A stretch of 64,000 nt of DNA from Lysobacterales bacterium (GCA_002632325.1 NSJK01000006.1:92862-156861), one strand, 5' to 3'. Positions 29,223 to 39,162 are shown, counted from the first letter of the stretch. Program-made: numbers and translations. The notes: generated by a model not told the origin, from the letters alone.

Positions 29223-30137
29223 TCAGTCGAGCGTGCGCGGATCGAGCAGGGCGCGTGGCAGATCGCGGATCAGGGCGGCGAGCGGCATGAGGAGGGGCGT
29301 GAGTGCCGAGCTCTTGCGCCAGAGCATCGCGATGCGGCGGCTGGGCGTGTCGCTGCGAAAGCGCAGCAGGTGCACGTGCGTGGACGGCGCAACTGGCGGC
29401 TTCACCGCAAGCAGGGGCAGCAAGGTGATGCCGACATTGGCGGCGACCATCTGGCGCAGGGTTTCCAGACTGGTGGCGCGAAAGCCGGTCTTTTCGCCGG
29501 CACCGGCGAAGGCGCAAACCTCGAGCGCTTGATCGCGCAGGCAATGCCCATCTTCGAGCAGGAGCAGGTCCTGATCGGCCAGATCATCGAGGCTGATCGC
29601 CTTGCGTCGGGCCAGCGGATGGCCATCGGGCACGGCGAGCAGAAAGGGTTCTTCGAACAGCGGCTCGACGTGGAGCTGCTCGTCGGGCACGGGCAGGGCG
29701 AGCAGAGCCGCATCGAGCCGGCCTTCGCGCAACTGGCCGAGCAGGGTTTCGGTCTTCTCCTCGACCAGCAAGAGCTCGAGTCGCGGAAAGCGCGCATGGA
29801 TGCGCGGCACGATGTGCGGCAACAGATACGGGCCGAGCGTGGGGAAGATGCCCAGGCGCAGGCTGCCTGCTTCGGGATCGACCGTGCGGCGCGCAATCGC
29901 CTTGATCTCGTCGACATCGCGCAGCACCGCGCGCGCGCGGGCGACGATGTCGCGGCCGACGTCGGTGAGCAGCACGCGGCGCGGCGTGCGCTCGACGAGC
30001 TGCACGCCCAGTTCGTCCTCCAGTTTGCGGATCTGGGTCGACAAGGTCGGCTGGCTGACGAAGCAGGCATCGGCGGCGCGGCCGAAATGGCGATGCTCGG
30101 CAAGGGCGACGAGGTAGTGCAGATCGCGCAGGTTCAT
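29223..30137 (-). CDS. oxyR: LysR-family hydrogen-peroxide regulator OxyR
   Basis: Redox-sensing activator of peroxide defence genes. 304 aa counted from ATG 30137 (MNLRDLHYLVALAEHRHFGRAA), the OxyR family start; an ATG 9 nt earlier is possible. The N-terminal winged helix has CFVSQPTLSTQIRKLE. The two redox cysteines are in GHCLRDQALEVC at residues 199 and 208, the same numbers as in the Escherichia coli protein. The C-terminal TGFRATSLETLRQMV and GITLLP segments are typical. No katA, ahpC or other classical target is adjacent, so it acts in trans. Confidence 0.95.
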   Translation of the reverse strand: MNLRDLHYLVALAEHRHFGRAADACFVSQPTLSTQIRKLEDELGVQLVERTPRRVLLTDVGRDIVARARAVLRDVDEIKAIARRTVDPEAGSLRLGIFPTLGPYLLPHIVPRIHARFPRLELLLVEEKTETLLGQLREGRLDAALLALPVPDEQLHVEPLFEEPFLLAVPDGHPLARRKAISLDDLADQDLLLLEDGHCLRDQALEVCAFAGAGEKTGFRATSLETLRQMVAANVGITLLPLLAVKPPVAPSTHVHLLRFRSDTPSRRIAMLWRKSSALTPLLMPLAALIRDLPRALLDPRTLD

Positions 30138-30306
30138 GGCGATCATTGAACCAGACGATGGAGTCGGACGCCACGATCGGGCGTCTCAATGGCGTGGCGA
30201 CTGGCGATATAACCAATTCGGCATAGGCAATTCGGCATAGGCGCGCGGCGCCGGGGACTGGCACAGTCGGGATTGCTCAGGGGTCTGCCAAATCGAGGGA
30301 GCTGTC

Positions 30307-32997
30307 ATGCTTCGTTGGATGCTTGCGGGTGTGTTTTTGGTTTCCGGAATGTCTTTCGCCAGCGCGGCGCCCGACGTGGTACCGACCGGCAAGCTGCCGG
30401 CGGATGCGGCGCCCATTTCCTACACGCTGCACTTCAAGGCCGATCCACGCCAGGATCGCTTCGAGGGGCACACCACCATCCAGGTGCAGCTCAAGGCACC
30501 GGCCGAGCGCGTTTGGCTCCATGCGCAGAAGCTCGACATTGCCAAGCTGCAGGTGAGCGGCGCAGACGGCAAGCCGATCGCGGCCAGCGCGCACCCGCAT
30601 CCGGACGTCGGCGTGCTCGAAGTGCGCTTCGAGAAGACGATTCCGGCGCAGAAGCTCGCGCTCGATTTTCAGTACAGCGCGCCGTTCAACGCCGAGTTGC
30701 AGGGCCTGTACAAGGTCAAGGTCGGTGATGACTCCTATGCGATGACGCAGATGGAGCCGATCAGCGCGCGCGTTGCGTTCCCCGGTTTCGACGAGCCGCG
30801 CTTCAAGGTGCCGTTCGACATTTCGCTGACCGTGCCGGTGCAGGATGTCGCAGTGGCCAACACCTTGCAGACCAGCGAGAAGAAATCCGCGGACGGCAAG
30901 TGGAAGACGCTCACCTTCGCGACCACCAAACCGCTGCCGACCTATCTGGTCGCGCTCGCGATCGGCCCGTGGGACGTGGTCGAAGGCAAGCCGATTCCCG
31001 CCAATGCCGTGCGCAAGAATGCCTTGCCTTTGCGCGGCCTCGGTCCGCGCGGCAGCAAGGCGCGGCTCGGTTGGGCGCTGGAAACCGCCGCGGCGATCGT
31101 GCCGTTCTTCGAGGATTACACCCAGCAGGCCTATCCCTTCGACAAGCTCGATCTGCTCGGCGCGCCGGATTTTTCCGCTGGCGCGATGGAGAACGCGGGC
31201 CTGATCATCTATCGCGATGCGGCCCTGCTTGCCGACGACAAATCCGGCGCCGGCCAGTTCCGTGGCGTGTTCAACATCAATGCGCACGAAATCGCCCACC
31301 AATGGTATGGCGACCTCGTCACCGTGCCGTGGTGGAACGACATCTGGCTCAACGAGTCCTATGCGACCTGGGGCCAGGCCAAGGTGGCGATGGCCCTGCA
31401 TCCCGAGTATCAAGCCGACCTCGGTGCGCTCGAAGGCCGCCTGTTCGCGATGGGCAGCGACAGCCTGCTCAGCACGCGCAAGATTCGCCAACCGATCGAG
31501 AATCACGGCGACATCCAGTCGGCATTCGACGGCATCACCTACCAGAAGGGCGCGTCGGTTCTCACGATGTTCGAGAACTGGGTCGGCGAAGACACCTTCC
31601 GCAAGGGCATGCGCGAATATCTCGCCAGCCATGCCTTCGGCAGTGGCAGTGCGGATGAGCTGATCGCCTCGCTGACCAGGGCCAGCGGCAAGGGTGATGC
31701 GTTTGCCAAGGGCATGCGCAGCTTCCTCGATCAACCCGGCGCGCCGCTGATCAAGGTGCAACTGGAATGCAAGGCCGGCAAGCCGAGCCTCGATCTCGCG
31801 CAGTCGCGCTATCTGCCCTACGGCGTGATGAGCAAGGACGCGCAGCAATGGACGGTGCCGGTGTGCCTGCGTCTGGAGCATGCTGATCGCAGCGATACGC
31901 AATGCGTGTTGCTCGACCAGCCGCAACAGAAGTTCGCGCTCGAGGGTGCCTGCCCGGATTGGGTCATGCCCAACGCCGATGCGCGTGGTTATTACCGCTT
32001 CGAACTCGACGCCGAGGGTTTTGCTCAGCTTGCCAAGGTCAGCGCGAAGCTCAATGCGCCCGAGCAACTCATGTATGCCGATGCGCTGTCCTCGGCGTTC
32101 AGTCGCGGCACCTTGCCGCCAACCAGCCTGCTCGACGCGATGCCGGCGCTTGCCACATCGGATCTGCCGCAAGTTGCCACCGCCTTGCTATGGCGCTATC
32201 AGTGGATCACCGAACATCTGGCCGATGAGCCGACTCGCAATGCGCTCAATGCCTGGGCGGCGTCACTGTATGCGCCGTCGATGAAGAAGCTGGGCTGGCG
32301 CCGCGTCGAGGGCGAGAGCGGCACCACCACGGCGCTGCGTTCCCGCCTCGCGAACTTCCTCGCCTTCGAGGCGCGTGATCCGGCTGCACGCGCAGCGCTC
32401 AATCAACAGGGCCGTTCTGCGCTCGGCCTCGATGGCTCGGGCAAGGTGGACCTCACGCGCGCCGATGCCGACCTGCTCGGCGATGCGCTGACCGTCGCCG
32501 TGCAGGAAGGCGGTGCGGCGGCCTTCGATGTCACACAGAAAGCCTACGAGGCCAGTCGCGACACGCGGCATCGCTATGCGCTGCTCTCGGCGCTCGGTTC
32601 GACCAGCGATCCTGCGCTGTCGGCGCGTGCACGCGACTACGGCCTGAGCAAGGCCGTGCAGCTTGGCGAAATGGGCATGCTCTACGGTGCGCAGATGTCC
32701 GAGCCGAAGAATCGTGCAGCCACCTGGCAGTGGATGACCGAACACTACGACGCGTTCCGTGCGCGCCTCACGCCGTTCTCGGCGGGCCGCATGCCAGGCA
32801 TGTTCTCCGACGGTCGCTGCAGCGATGCCGAAGCGGACTCGCTGTCGGAGTACTTTGCACCGCGCGTCAAGGATCTGGTCGGTGGCGAGCGCGGCCTCAA
32901 GCAGACGCTCGAACGCATCCGTCAGTGTGGCGCATTGCGCGGGCATGTCGATGCCAAACCGCTCGCCGAATGGGCAGCGATGCACAAGGCCAGGTAA
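30307..32997 (+). CDS. Exported M1-family zinc aminopeptidase
   Basis: 896 aa metallo-aminopeptidase releasing N-terminal residues from peptides. Signal peptide MLRWMLAGVFLVSGMSFASA. Key elements: substrate-anchoring GAMENAG (residues 292-298), zinc site HEIAH (327-331) with the third ligand Glu in WLNESYATW (about 350), and the transition-state Tyr in DGITYQKGA (about 412). The C-terminal ERAP1-like helical domain completes the family architecture. Signal peptide and cysteine pairs argue for a periplasmic or secreted enzyme, unlike cytosolic PepN. It fits the other exported peptidases in the window. Confidence 0.94.
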   Translation: MLRWMLAGVFLVSGMSFASAAPDVVPTGKLPADAAPISYTLHFKADPRQDRFEGHTTIQVQLKAPAERVWLHAQKLDIAKLQVSGADGKPIAASAHPHPDVGVLEVRFEKTIPAQKLALDFQYSAPFNAELQGLYKVKVGDDSYAMTQMEPISARVAFPGFDEPRFKVPFDISLTVPVQDVAVANTLQTSEKKSADGKWKTLTFATTKPLPTYLVALAIGPWDVVEGKPIPANAVRKNALPLRGLGPRGSKARLGWALETAAAIVPFFEDYTQQAYPFDKLDLLGAPDFSAGAMENAGLIIYRDAALLADDKSGAGQFRGVFNINAHEIAHQWYGDLVTVPWWNDIWLNESYATWGQAKVAMALHPEYQADLGALEGRLFAMGSDSLLSTRKIRQPIENHGDIQSAFDGITYQKGASVLTMFENWVGEDTFRKGMREYLASHAFGSGSADELIASLTRASGKGDAFAKGMRSFLDQPGAPLIKVQLECKAGKPSLDLAQSRYLPYGVMSKDAQQWTVPVCLRLEHADRSDTQCVLLDQPQQKFALEGACPDWVMPNADARGYYRFELDAEGFAQLAKVSAKLNAPEQLMYADALSSAFSRGTLPPTSLLDAMPALATSDLPQVATALLWRYQWITEHLADEPTRNALNAWAASLYAPSMKKLGWRRVEGESGTTTALRSRLANFLAFEARDPAARAALNQQGRSALGLDGSGKVDLTRADADLLGDALTVAVQEGGAAAFDVTQKAYEASRDTRHRYALLSALGSTSDPALSARARDYGLSKAVQLGEMGMLYGAQMSEPKNRAATWQWMTEHYDAFRARLTPFSAGRMPGMFSDGRCSDAEADSLSEYFAPRVKDLVGGERGLKQTLERIRQCGALRGHVDAKPLAEWAAMHKAR

Positions 32998-33206
32998 GCG
33001 CGTGAATCGCATGGCTGGCGGCGTGTTCGACATGTCGCCAGCCGTGCGGAATCACACGGGTCTGGGCGCACTTCCAAGGCCAGTTAGGGCGGTGGGCTAC
33101 GGATTTCGTGGTTCTCGTGGTTCGAGACGGCGCCTCGCGTCCCAATCGTTCGTGGTGAGGCCCGCAGGGATCGAACCCGACAAGAGCAACGCAGTTTGCG
33201 GCGGCC

Positions 33207-33617
33207 TCACTCTTTCCAACACTTGCCACAGTTGTTGCAGATGAGGCGATCACGCTTTGCCGGGAATGCGACAAACAGAAAATTGACCATTACCGCAATC
33301 AGCCGCCGGTGCCACGACATGGTTCGCCTGAAATCCGCCGAGCCGCAGCGGGGACACTGCTCGGGCTCGACGCCAACCAATTCGTCGAGTTCAGCTTCCA
33401 GTTCGCCAGACTGATAGCGGGCGAGAACCTCGCGTGCCTGGGCAAGATGGCTGGCAGGCACCTCGATCGCGGTGCCGCCCAGAGCAAGTGCCAACGGCCA
33501 AGCCATGACCGAATGATTCGCGTAGGCAACTGTTGCCGGAATGTCGTCGGCGTTGAGGCGCGCCGCCACGACTTGCGCTTCCCAGGGTTCGACGAATCTG
33601 GCGAGTCTCACGAGCAT
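33207..33617 (-). CDS. DUF2007-type protein with C-terminal zinc ribbon
   Basis: 136 aa. The N-terminal half (LARFVEPWEAQVVAARLNADDIPATVA) matches the DUF2007 putative signal-transducing fold, also seen in PII-like small domains. The C-terminal half has CPRCGS and, after a hydrophobic stretch (LIAVMVNFLFVAFP), ICNNCGKCWKE, which together form a zinc ribbon. Role unknown. It is alone, flanked by the M1 peptidase and the XRE gene. Confidence 0.75.
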   Translation of the reverse strand: MLVRLARFVEPWEAQVVAARLNADDIPATVAYANHSVMAWPLALALGGTAIEVPASHLAQAREVLARYQSGELEAELDELVGVEPEQCPRCGSADFRRTMSWHRRLIAVMVNFLFVAFPAKRDRLICNNCGKCWKE

Positions 33618-33673
33618 GGTCGCAGTTCAGGGTGAGACTCGTGGCGTGGCCAAGCGGTCCATTCCGGCGCGGA

Positions 33674-34282
33674 TCACTCGATGCGCGAGCCAGGCCCCGA
33701 GGGTCTCCTGAGCTCCCGCGCCGCCATGGTCATGAGCGCGACGCCAGCAGCGCCCATGCCAGCGAGTTGCCAGCTTGGAGCATGGCCACTCACGATGGAA
33801 TGGATCCCGCCGGCAGCGAGCAGTGTGGCGAATGGTGTGCCCAGCGTTGCCAGTGCCAATGCAAGGTATTGGCGCTGCCTGACAAGGCGGACGAGGGGCG
33901 GGGCAAGCAGGAGGACGCCGGTGATGAGTGCGAGAAGATTGATGGCAATGATCGCATTGGATACCGGCAAGCCGGGCAGTCGGCCTGACTCGCCAAGCGC
34001 CGCGATCATCAGCACCACAATGCCAAGGAACAGTCCGGCGTAGCCTGATTGTTGTGCTGGCACCGTCGCTGCGGCCGGCACGTCCTGAAGTTCGATGACC
34101 TGAACGCCGAAGGTGGCGCCAAGGCTCACAACCGTTGCCATGGAAGCAATGCCTGCCGATTCCACGCGCTGGATGGTTCGCAAGCTGAGCCCGGAGGCAG
34201 CGGCCAGTTGTTCTTGCGGCCATCCGCGGGCGCTGCGCAGACGGCGGACAACAGCAGGCGAGATCTTCATATCGTGTTCCAT
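33674..34282 (-). CDS. XRE-family helix-turn-helix protein with membrane domain
   Basis: 202 aa. The start is set at ATG 34282 (MEHDMKISPAVVRRLRSARGW). Residues 5-60 are an HTH_XRE domain (QEQLAAASGLSLRTIQRVES). The C-terminal half has four hydrophobic segments (GLFLGIVVLMIAAL, AIIAINLLALITGVLLL, YLALALATLGTPFATLL, LAGMGAAGVALMTMAA), so it is an inner-membrane-bound regulator or sensor. Targets unknown. The frame continues upstream without stop for another 118 codons into what looks like a dead secreted-protein gene (next entry). Confidence 0.75.
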   Translation of the reverse strand: MEHDMKISPAVVRRLRSARGWPQEQLAAASGLSLRTIQRVESAGIASMATVVSLGATFGVQVIELQDVPAAATVPAQQSGYAGLFLGIVVLMIAALGESGRLPGLPVSNAIIAINLLALITGVLLLAPPLVRLVRQRQYLALALATLGTPFATLLAAGGIHSIVSGHAPSWQLAGMGAAGVALMTMAARELRRPSGPGSRIE

Positions 34283-34329
34283 GGCATGGCTCCGGCGGTT
34301 GTTGACCTGCCGGATGATTGCGATCCGAG

Positions 34330-34636
34330 CCAGTCTAGCGCTACGACAATCGACCGTCAGCGGCCGCCAACAAGCCGCCAGCTTGGAAGTGGGAACGAAG
34401 GAGCCATCCTGGACGAGGCAGGTGCATTGGCTGCAGGTCGCGAAGTTCGCATTCGGACCGGTGCCGAGCGAGAAGCTACCCGGGGCCGGGCTGCCATTGA
34501 CGTCGAACATGAACCAGTCGGCTCCGGGGTCGCCGAATCCGAGTTCGGTCTGGCCATTGCCGAGCACGAAGTCGCGCCAGAAGGAGTTATCGGTACAGGC
34601 GCCACTGTGCGGCGCCGCCAGCGGAACCGGAAGCAC
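34330..34636 (-). pseudogene. Remnant of a secreted protein gene
   Basis: The minus-strand frame upstream of the XRE gene encodes sequence that looks like real protein rather than shadow: GDPGADWFMFDVNG, then SFSLGTGPNANFATCSQCTCLV. Cys-x-x-Cys motifs after a LGTG-x-NA-x-(Y/F) stretch are seen in extracellular proteins of this group of bacteria. There is no start codon with ribosome-binding site or signal peptide, and it runs straight into the XRE frame, so I read it as a decayed fragment. Confidence 0.4.
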
Positions 34637-34756
34637 GTGCGGTCGTCACGCGCGAAGGCGAGATCGGCAGCGTGGGGCGTCACGATCGCATCCGGCGTGC
34701 CAAATGCATTGCATGCGTGGCTTGACCAGCGATATGCACGTCGGCAAGCTCGGAAA

Positions 34757-35263
34757 ATGAACCTGAGCCCTTTACAAGATCTCGATTTGCAGCAGCGCGG
34801 CCGCGCGGTGGCCGAGCTGTTGCTTGCGCGTGGCATGAGCATGGTCACGGCCGAGTCGTGCACGGGCGGCTGGATCGCCAAGGTGCTCACCGATATTCCC
34901 GGCAGTTCGGCGTGGTTCGAGTGCGGCGTGGTCGCCTACAGCTACGAGGCCAAGGAAGCCTTGCTCGGCGTGCATCCGCAAACGCTCGAGCGCACGGGCG
35001 CGGTGAGTCAGGAAACCGCAATCGAGATGGTCTCGGGTGCGCTTGCGCGCTTTGGCGCGGGCGTTGCTGTGGCGGTGACCGGCGTGGCCGGCCCCAGTGG
35101 CGGCACGCCCGACAAACCGGTCGGCACGGTGTGGATCGGTTGGAAGCGGCGCGGTGGCTATGCGCATGCCGAGGTGTTCCATTTCGAAGGTGACCGAGAG
35201 GCGGTACGACGCCAGACCGTGGCCGCTGCGCTCGATGGCGTGCGGCGGATTCTTACGAGCTGA
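34757..35263 (+). CDS. pncC: Nicotinamide-nucleotide amidohydrolase PncC (CinA C-terminal domain)
   Basis: Deamidates nicotinamide mononucleotide to nicotinate mononucleotide in the pyridine nucleotide cycle. 168 aa, the stand-alone CinA_C form. MVTAESCTGGWIAKVLTD, VVAYSYEAKEALLGV and TGVAGPSGGTPDKPVGTVWIG are the family motifs. ATG 34757 is chosen from family length; the long open frame upstream is not conserved. It sits 119 nt before recA, the classical cinA-recA neighbourhood. Confidence 0.93.
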   Translation: MNLSPLQDLDLQQRGRAVAELLLARGMSMVTAESCTGGWIAKVLTDIPGSSAWFECGVVAYSYEAKEALLGVHPQTLERTGAVSQETAIEMVSGALARFGAGVAVAVTGVAGPSGGTPDKPVGTVWIGWKRRGGYAHAEVFHFEGDREAVRRQTVAAALDGVRRILTS

Positions 35264-35297
35264 CGCGCCGATTGCCGATCGACCTGCGTCGGTGCTG

Positions 35298-35306
35298 TGG
35301 GATAAT
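35298..35306 (+). promoter_or_regulatory. Candidate extended -10 element for recA
   Basis: TGgGATAAT at 35298-35306 is an extended -10 match in the pncC-recA gap; no good -35 lies 16-18 nt upstream, which is tolerated for extended -10 promoters. I found no sequence clearly matching a LexA box in this gap. Confidence 0.45.
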
Positions 35307-35318
35307 TGCGACCCTGCG

Positions 35319-35339
35319 GCGTCTCGGTTTCTGAGACGC
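35319..35339 (+). promoter_or_regulatory. Inverted repeat in the recA leader
   Basis: GCGTCTC (35319-35325) and GAGACGC (35333-35339) flank a 7-nt centre, 43 nt before the recA start and just downstream of the candidate -10. It could be an operator or an mRNA stem. Its position would suit repression, but identity with an SOS box is not established. Confidence 0.4.
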
Positions 35340-35382
35340 TGCCGCGGCAATCTTGCCGCCATCACCGACGAGGAAACCCGCG

Positions 35383-36414
<1,032 letters not shown>

Positions 36415-36621
36415 GCGGCTCCGCGAATCACAATCGCATGTCAGCGCCTGATCGGCCTTGCGCCCGCTGAAGCGGATCGCGCAAGGCCGTGGTTCGATGC
36501 GCGAACCGGGCTGCGCATGGCGCAAAGGAAACCTTGAGCAAGTCTCCGCGCGGTATCCCGACTTGACCGGCCGCTCGGCCGTTGAGAGCCGCCGGGATGC
36601 CGGCTGAATTTGTCGATCGCT
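36415..36621. other. recA downstream gap, no gene seen
   Basis: No gene, RNA or clear regulatory site recognised in these 207 bases between the recA stop and the five-hairpin repeat; short frames here are not family-like. Confidence 0.4.
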
Positions 36622-36786
36622 AACAGGGTGTTGAAAAAGTCCATCCTGGACTTCTTCAGCTCGACGAGTCCGGTACATTCGTGGACTCGTCTCCGACGAA
36701 TCAATCACTTGCGTGATCGATTCGCGTGCAGTGCATCCCTGCACTGCGTTATCAAGCTGCTGAAAAGGGTTTTTCAGCAGCCTGCT
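36622..36786. repeat. Five-hairpin intergenic repeat, copy A
   Basis: Five consecutive stems in 165 nt: AAGTCCA/TGGACTT (36637-36653); GACGAGTCC/GGACTCGTC (36663-36691); CGAATCaATCAC/GTGATcGATTCG (36697-36724, one mismatch); GCAGTGCA/TGCACTGC (36728-36747); GCTGCTGAAAA/TTTTCAGCAGC (36756-36781). An inverted full copy is at 48711-48874 and a partial copy at 21385-21437. All three lie between convergent gene pairs. Small frames in the repeat encode similar peptides in both full copies simply because the DNA is conserved. Confidence 0.88.
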
Positions 36787-38212
36787 AAGGACAGCCGTCG
36801 AAACCTGCGGTGAAGATGATGTCGGCTTGCTGTACCTCATGGGCGCCGATATCTGCTTGGCTGCCGGAGACGCGCGCGAACGGCGAGCCGCGTTGATCAA
36901 ACGCCCCAATACCCGCCCACAGGGTATTGCCGAGGTCGATCGCAGGGCTGCCGCTCATCAAGGCGTGCGTCATCGTTCCCCCACCGTTGTCGCGCAGTGG
37001 GCCGAGCTGTGCACAGACGCCGGTCGTTGCGACTCCGAGCGGCAGGACGCTCGGTACGGAAAATATCAGGTTGTCCTGTCCGCTGAACCTCACGGCGTTG
37101 AAGTTCGAAAAGCGGGTGATGCCCAAATCATCGGGCCATGGTGGCACTCCGACGCTGTTGTTCGTGATCACCGAGCTTTGCAAAGTCACGTTCTTGAACT
37201 TGAAGTGCGTGCTGTCGGTGTAATAGGCGCCGGTGTCGTCGATGTTGAGGCCCGGCGAGGCGTCACGCCCGTAGTAGTGGTTGGAGGCGGCGGTGTTGAA
37301 CGCCACGGTGGCGTTGTAGACCTGGATCGTTTCGGCATTTGACCAAACGCCGCCGACCACTTTCTCGGCAAGATTTCCGGAAACGGTACTGTTCTGCAAT
37401 GAAAACGTCACGCCCGCGCCCGTCGCGCTGCGGGCATGGATGGCACCGCCAATGAATGCCGAGTTGCCTGAAATGGCCGAGTTCTTGACTGTCACGCTGC
37501 CCGCCGTGCGTATGCCACCACCCATGGTCTTGGTGGCCGAGTTGCCGGAGATCGTGGTCTGGGCGAAAAGGGCGACTGAATTCTTGCTGTAGATGCCTGC
37601 ACCACCTGACTGGGGGTCCCGAGTCTCGCTGCTGACGGTATTGTTGGAGATGTCGCTGTATTTTCCATAGACGTTATTTGCCGCATAGATGCCACCACCC
37701 AGCGCCTTTTCGCCGCTGTTTGAAATCTCTGTTGCGCGACAGACCTGAACGGCAACGTGGTCGAGGAACACGCTGCCGTTCGATCGGATGCAGCCGCCCA
37801 GAGCGTCCACACCCAAGCTCGTCGTGACCTGTCCATTGACGACGCTCAGATTCTTGAGGCTCAAGGTGCCCGTGCCGGTGTGTGTCAATACGCGGCTGCT
37901 GGTTCCGTTGCCGGACAGCACGAGCGTGTGCATGCCTGAGCCTTGCAGGGTGATATCGGTTTGCGGCAACACGACGTCACCCGAGGCAAAGGTCACCACG
38001 CTGCAGTTGAGGCTCATGTCGATGGTGTCGCCGCTGAGCGCATTGGCTGCCGCGTAGCGCAAGCTGCCGGACGTGCCGCTGCCGGTGACGGAATCGTCGC
38101 AGACGTTGATGGTCCAGGTCGTCGCGGCCAACGCGGGTGGCGAGGCAAGCGCGAGTGCGAGCAGGCAAGCCGCGAGCGGATTGCGGGGCATGCAGGTGAG
38201 TCGGTCGGACAT
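36785..38212 (-). CDS. Secreted beta-helix protein, choice-of-anchor Q type
   Basis: 475 aa. Start ATG 38212 is supported by AAGGGGGA about 6 nt upstream; the signal peptide includes MPRNPLAACLLALALASPPALA. The mature start WTINVCDDSVTGSGTSGSLRYAAANA is CSLREAI-like. The middle is a parallel beta-helix with repeats such as NSGEKALGGGIYAANN and SGNSATKTMGGGIRTAGS. The end has MSGSPAIDLGNTLW, FARVSGSQADIGAHE and the tail DIIFTAGFDGCP. Exported and probably surface-located; the ligand is unknown. Its stop codon touches the five-hairpin repeat. Confidence 0.82.
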   Translation of the reverse strand: MSDRLTCMPRNPLAACLLALALASPPALAATTWTINVCDDSVTGSGTSGSLRYAAANALSGDTIDMSLNCSVVTFASGDVVLPQTDITLQGSGMHTLVLSGNGTSSRVLTHTGTGTLSLKNLSVVNGQVTTSLGVDALGGCIRSNGSVFLDHVAVQVCRATEISNSGEKALGGGIYAANNVYGKYSDISNNTVSSETRDPQSGGAGIYSKNSVALFAQTTISGNSATKTMGGGIRTAGSVTVKNSAISGNSAFIGGAIHARSATGAGVTFSLQNSTVSGNLAEKVVGGVWSNAETIQVYNATVAFNTAASNHYYGRDASPGLNIDDTGAYYTDSTHFKFKNVTLQSSVITNNSVGVPPWPDDLGITRFSNFNAVRFSGQDNLIFSVPSVLPLGVATTGVCAQLGPLRDNGGGTMTHALMSGSPAIDLGNTLWAGIGAFDQRGSPFARVSGSQADIGAHEVQQADIIFTAGFDGCP

Positions 38213-38352
38213 GGGATTCCCCCTTGGGGATCGTGGTTGGCAAGACGCGTGGCTGCCTCTAAAACGCAAAGTCAATCCGAAAACCCCAATGGTGCTGCGG
38301 TAAAGGGCAGATCCGACGTCATGTTTCGTCGGCTGCCCGTTAGAATGAGCCG

Positions 38353-39066
38353 ATGAGACTCAACAAACACATCGCCGAAAGCGGCCACTGCTCCCGTCGC
38401 GAGGCCGATCGCCTCATCGCCGCCAAGCGGGTCAAGGTCAATGGCGAGATCGCCGGCATCGGCACCCAGGTGGAGGAGGGCGACGAAGTCCTCGTCGACG
38501 GCCAGAAGCTGCTCGTGCGCAAGGCGCGCGGCGGCGGGCGCAAGCATGTCTACATCGCGCTCAACAAGCCGATCGGGATCACCTGCACCACCGAGCACGA
38601 GGTCGGCGGCAACATCATCGACTTCATCGATCATGAGCAGCGCATTTTCCCGATCGGCCGCCTCGACAAGGAATCGGAAGGCCTGATCCTGCTCACCAGC
38701 AATGGCGACATCGTCAACGAAATCCTGCGTGCCGAGAACCGCCACGAGAAGGAATATCTGGTCGCGGTCAACAAGCCGGTCACGCCCGAGTTTCTCGCCG
38801 GCATGGCGCGCGGCGTACGTGTGCATGGGCAGATGACCAAGCCCTGTCGCACCGCGCGCATCGCCAAGTACGGCTTTCGCATCGTGCTCACGCAGGGCCT
38901 CAACCGGCAGATCCGCCTGATGGCCGAAGCCTTCGGCTACCGCGTCAAGCAACTGCGCCGCGTGCGCATCGTCAACATCAAGCTCGGCGCGCTCAAGATC
39001 GGCCAGTGGCGCAACCTCACGCCGACCGAACTGCAGGAACTGCTGCCGCAGCGCAGCGAGTGGTGA
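38353..39066 (+). CDS. rluF: 23S rRNA pseudouridine synthase RluF-like
   Basis: Isomerises a uridine in 23S rRNA (U2604 in E. coli RluF). 237 aa. The N-terminal S4 RNA-binding domain (MRLNKHIAESGHCSRREADRLIAAKRVKVNGE) is followed by the RsuA/RluF catalytic domain: ALNKPIGITCTTE, IFPIGRLDKESEGL (catalytic Asp in GRLDK) and QGLNRQIRLMAEAFGY. NIIDFIDHEQRIFPIG is closer to RluF than to RluB or RsuA. The long C-terminal Lys-rich tail of enteric RluF is absent. Confidence 0.9.
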   Translation: MRLNKHIAESGHCSRREADRLIAAKRVKVNGEIAGIGTQVEEGDEVLVDGQKLLVRKARGGGRKHVYIALNKPIGITCTTEHEVGGNIIDFIDHEQRIFPIGRLDKESEGLILLTSNGDIVNEILRAENRHEKEYLVAVNKPVTPEFLAGMARGVRVHGQMTKPCRTARIAKYGFRIVLTQGLNRQIRLMAEAFGYRVKQLRRVRIVNIKLGALKIGQWRNLTPTELQELLPQRSEW

Positions 39067-39107
39067 CGACTCAACCCGTCACGCCGCGCGATGCCTGTGG
39101 GGCCATT

Positions 39108-39125
39108 CTGGCGCGGCCGCGCCAG
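39108..39125. terminator. Palindrome between convergent genes
   Basis: CTGGCGCGGCCGCGCCAG is a perfect 18-nt palindrome 42 nt after the rluF stop and upstream (plus strand) of the convergent gene stop at 39163. It may act as a stem for either strand; no U-run. Confidence 0.4.
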
Positions 39126-39162
39126 CCAGGTCGGGGTCGATCGCTTTGCTTGATGACTCGTA

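Noticed and set aside
29049..30149. Plus-strand 366-aa frame over oxyR
   Set aside because: Antisense shadow of a clear OxyR; no recognisable motifs.
33061..33206. tRNA-like sequence (GGGATCGAACCCG)
   Set aside because: Only a T-arm-like string; no acceptor or anticodon arms can be folded around it.
34049..34756. N-terminal extension of pncC
   Set aside because: The frame is open but lacks CinA N-terminal (MoCF-like) motifs; the stand-alone 168-aa form is the normal family length.
36441..36909. Small proteins with matching sequence (TARESITQVIDSSETSP) at 36.7 and 48.8 kb
   Set aside because: Both come from the five-hairpin repeat; peptide similarity follows from DNA similarity and there are no ribosome-binding sites.
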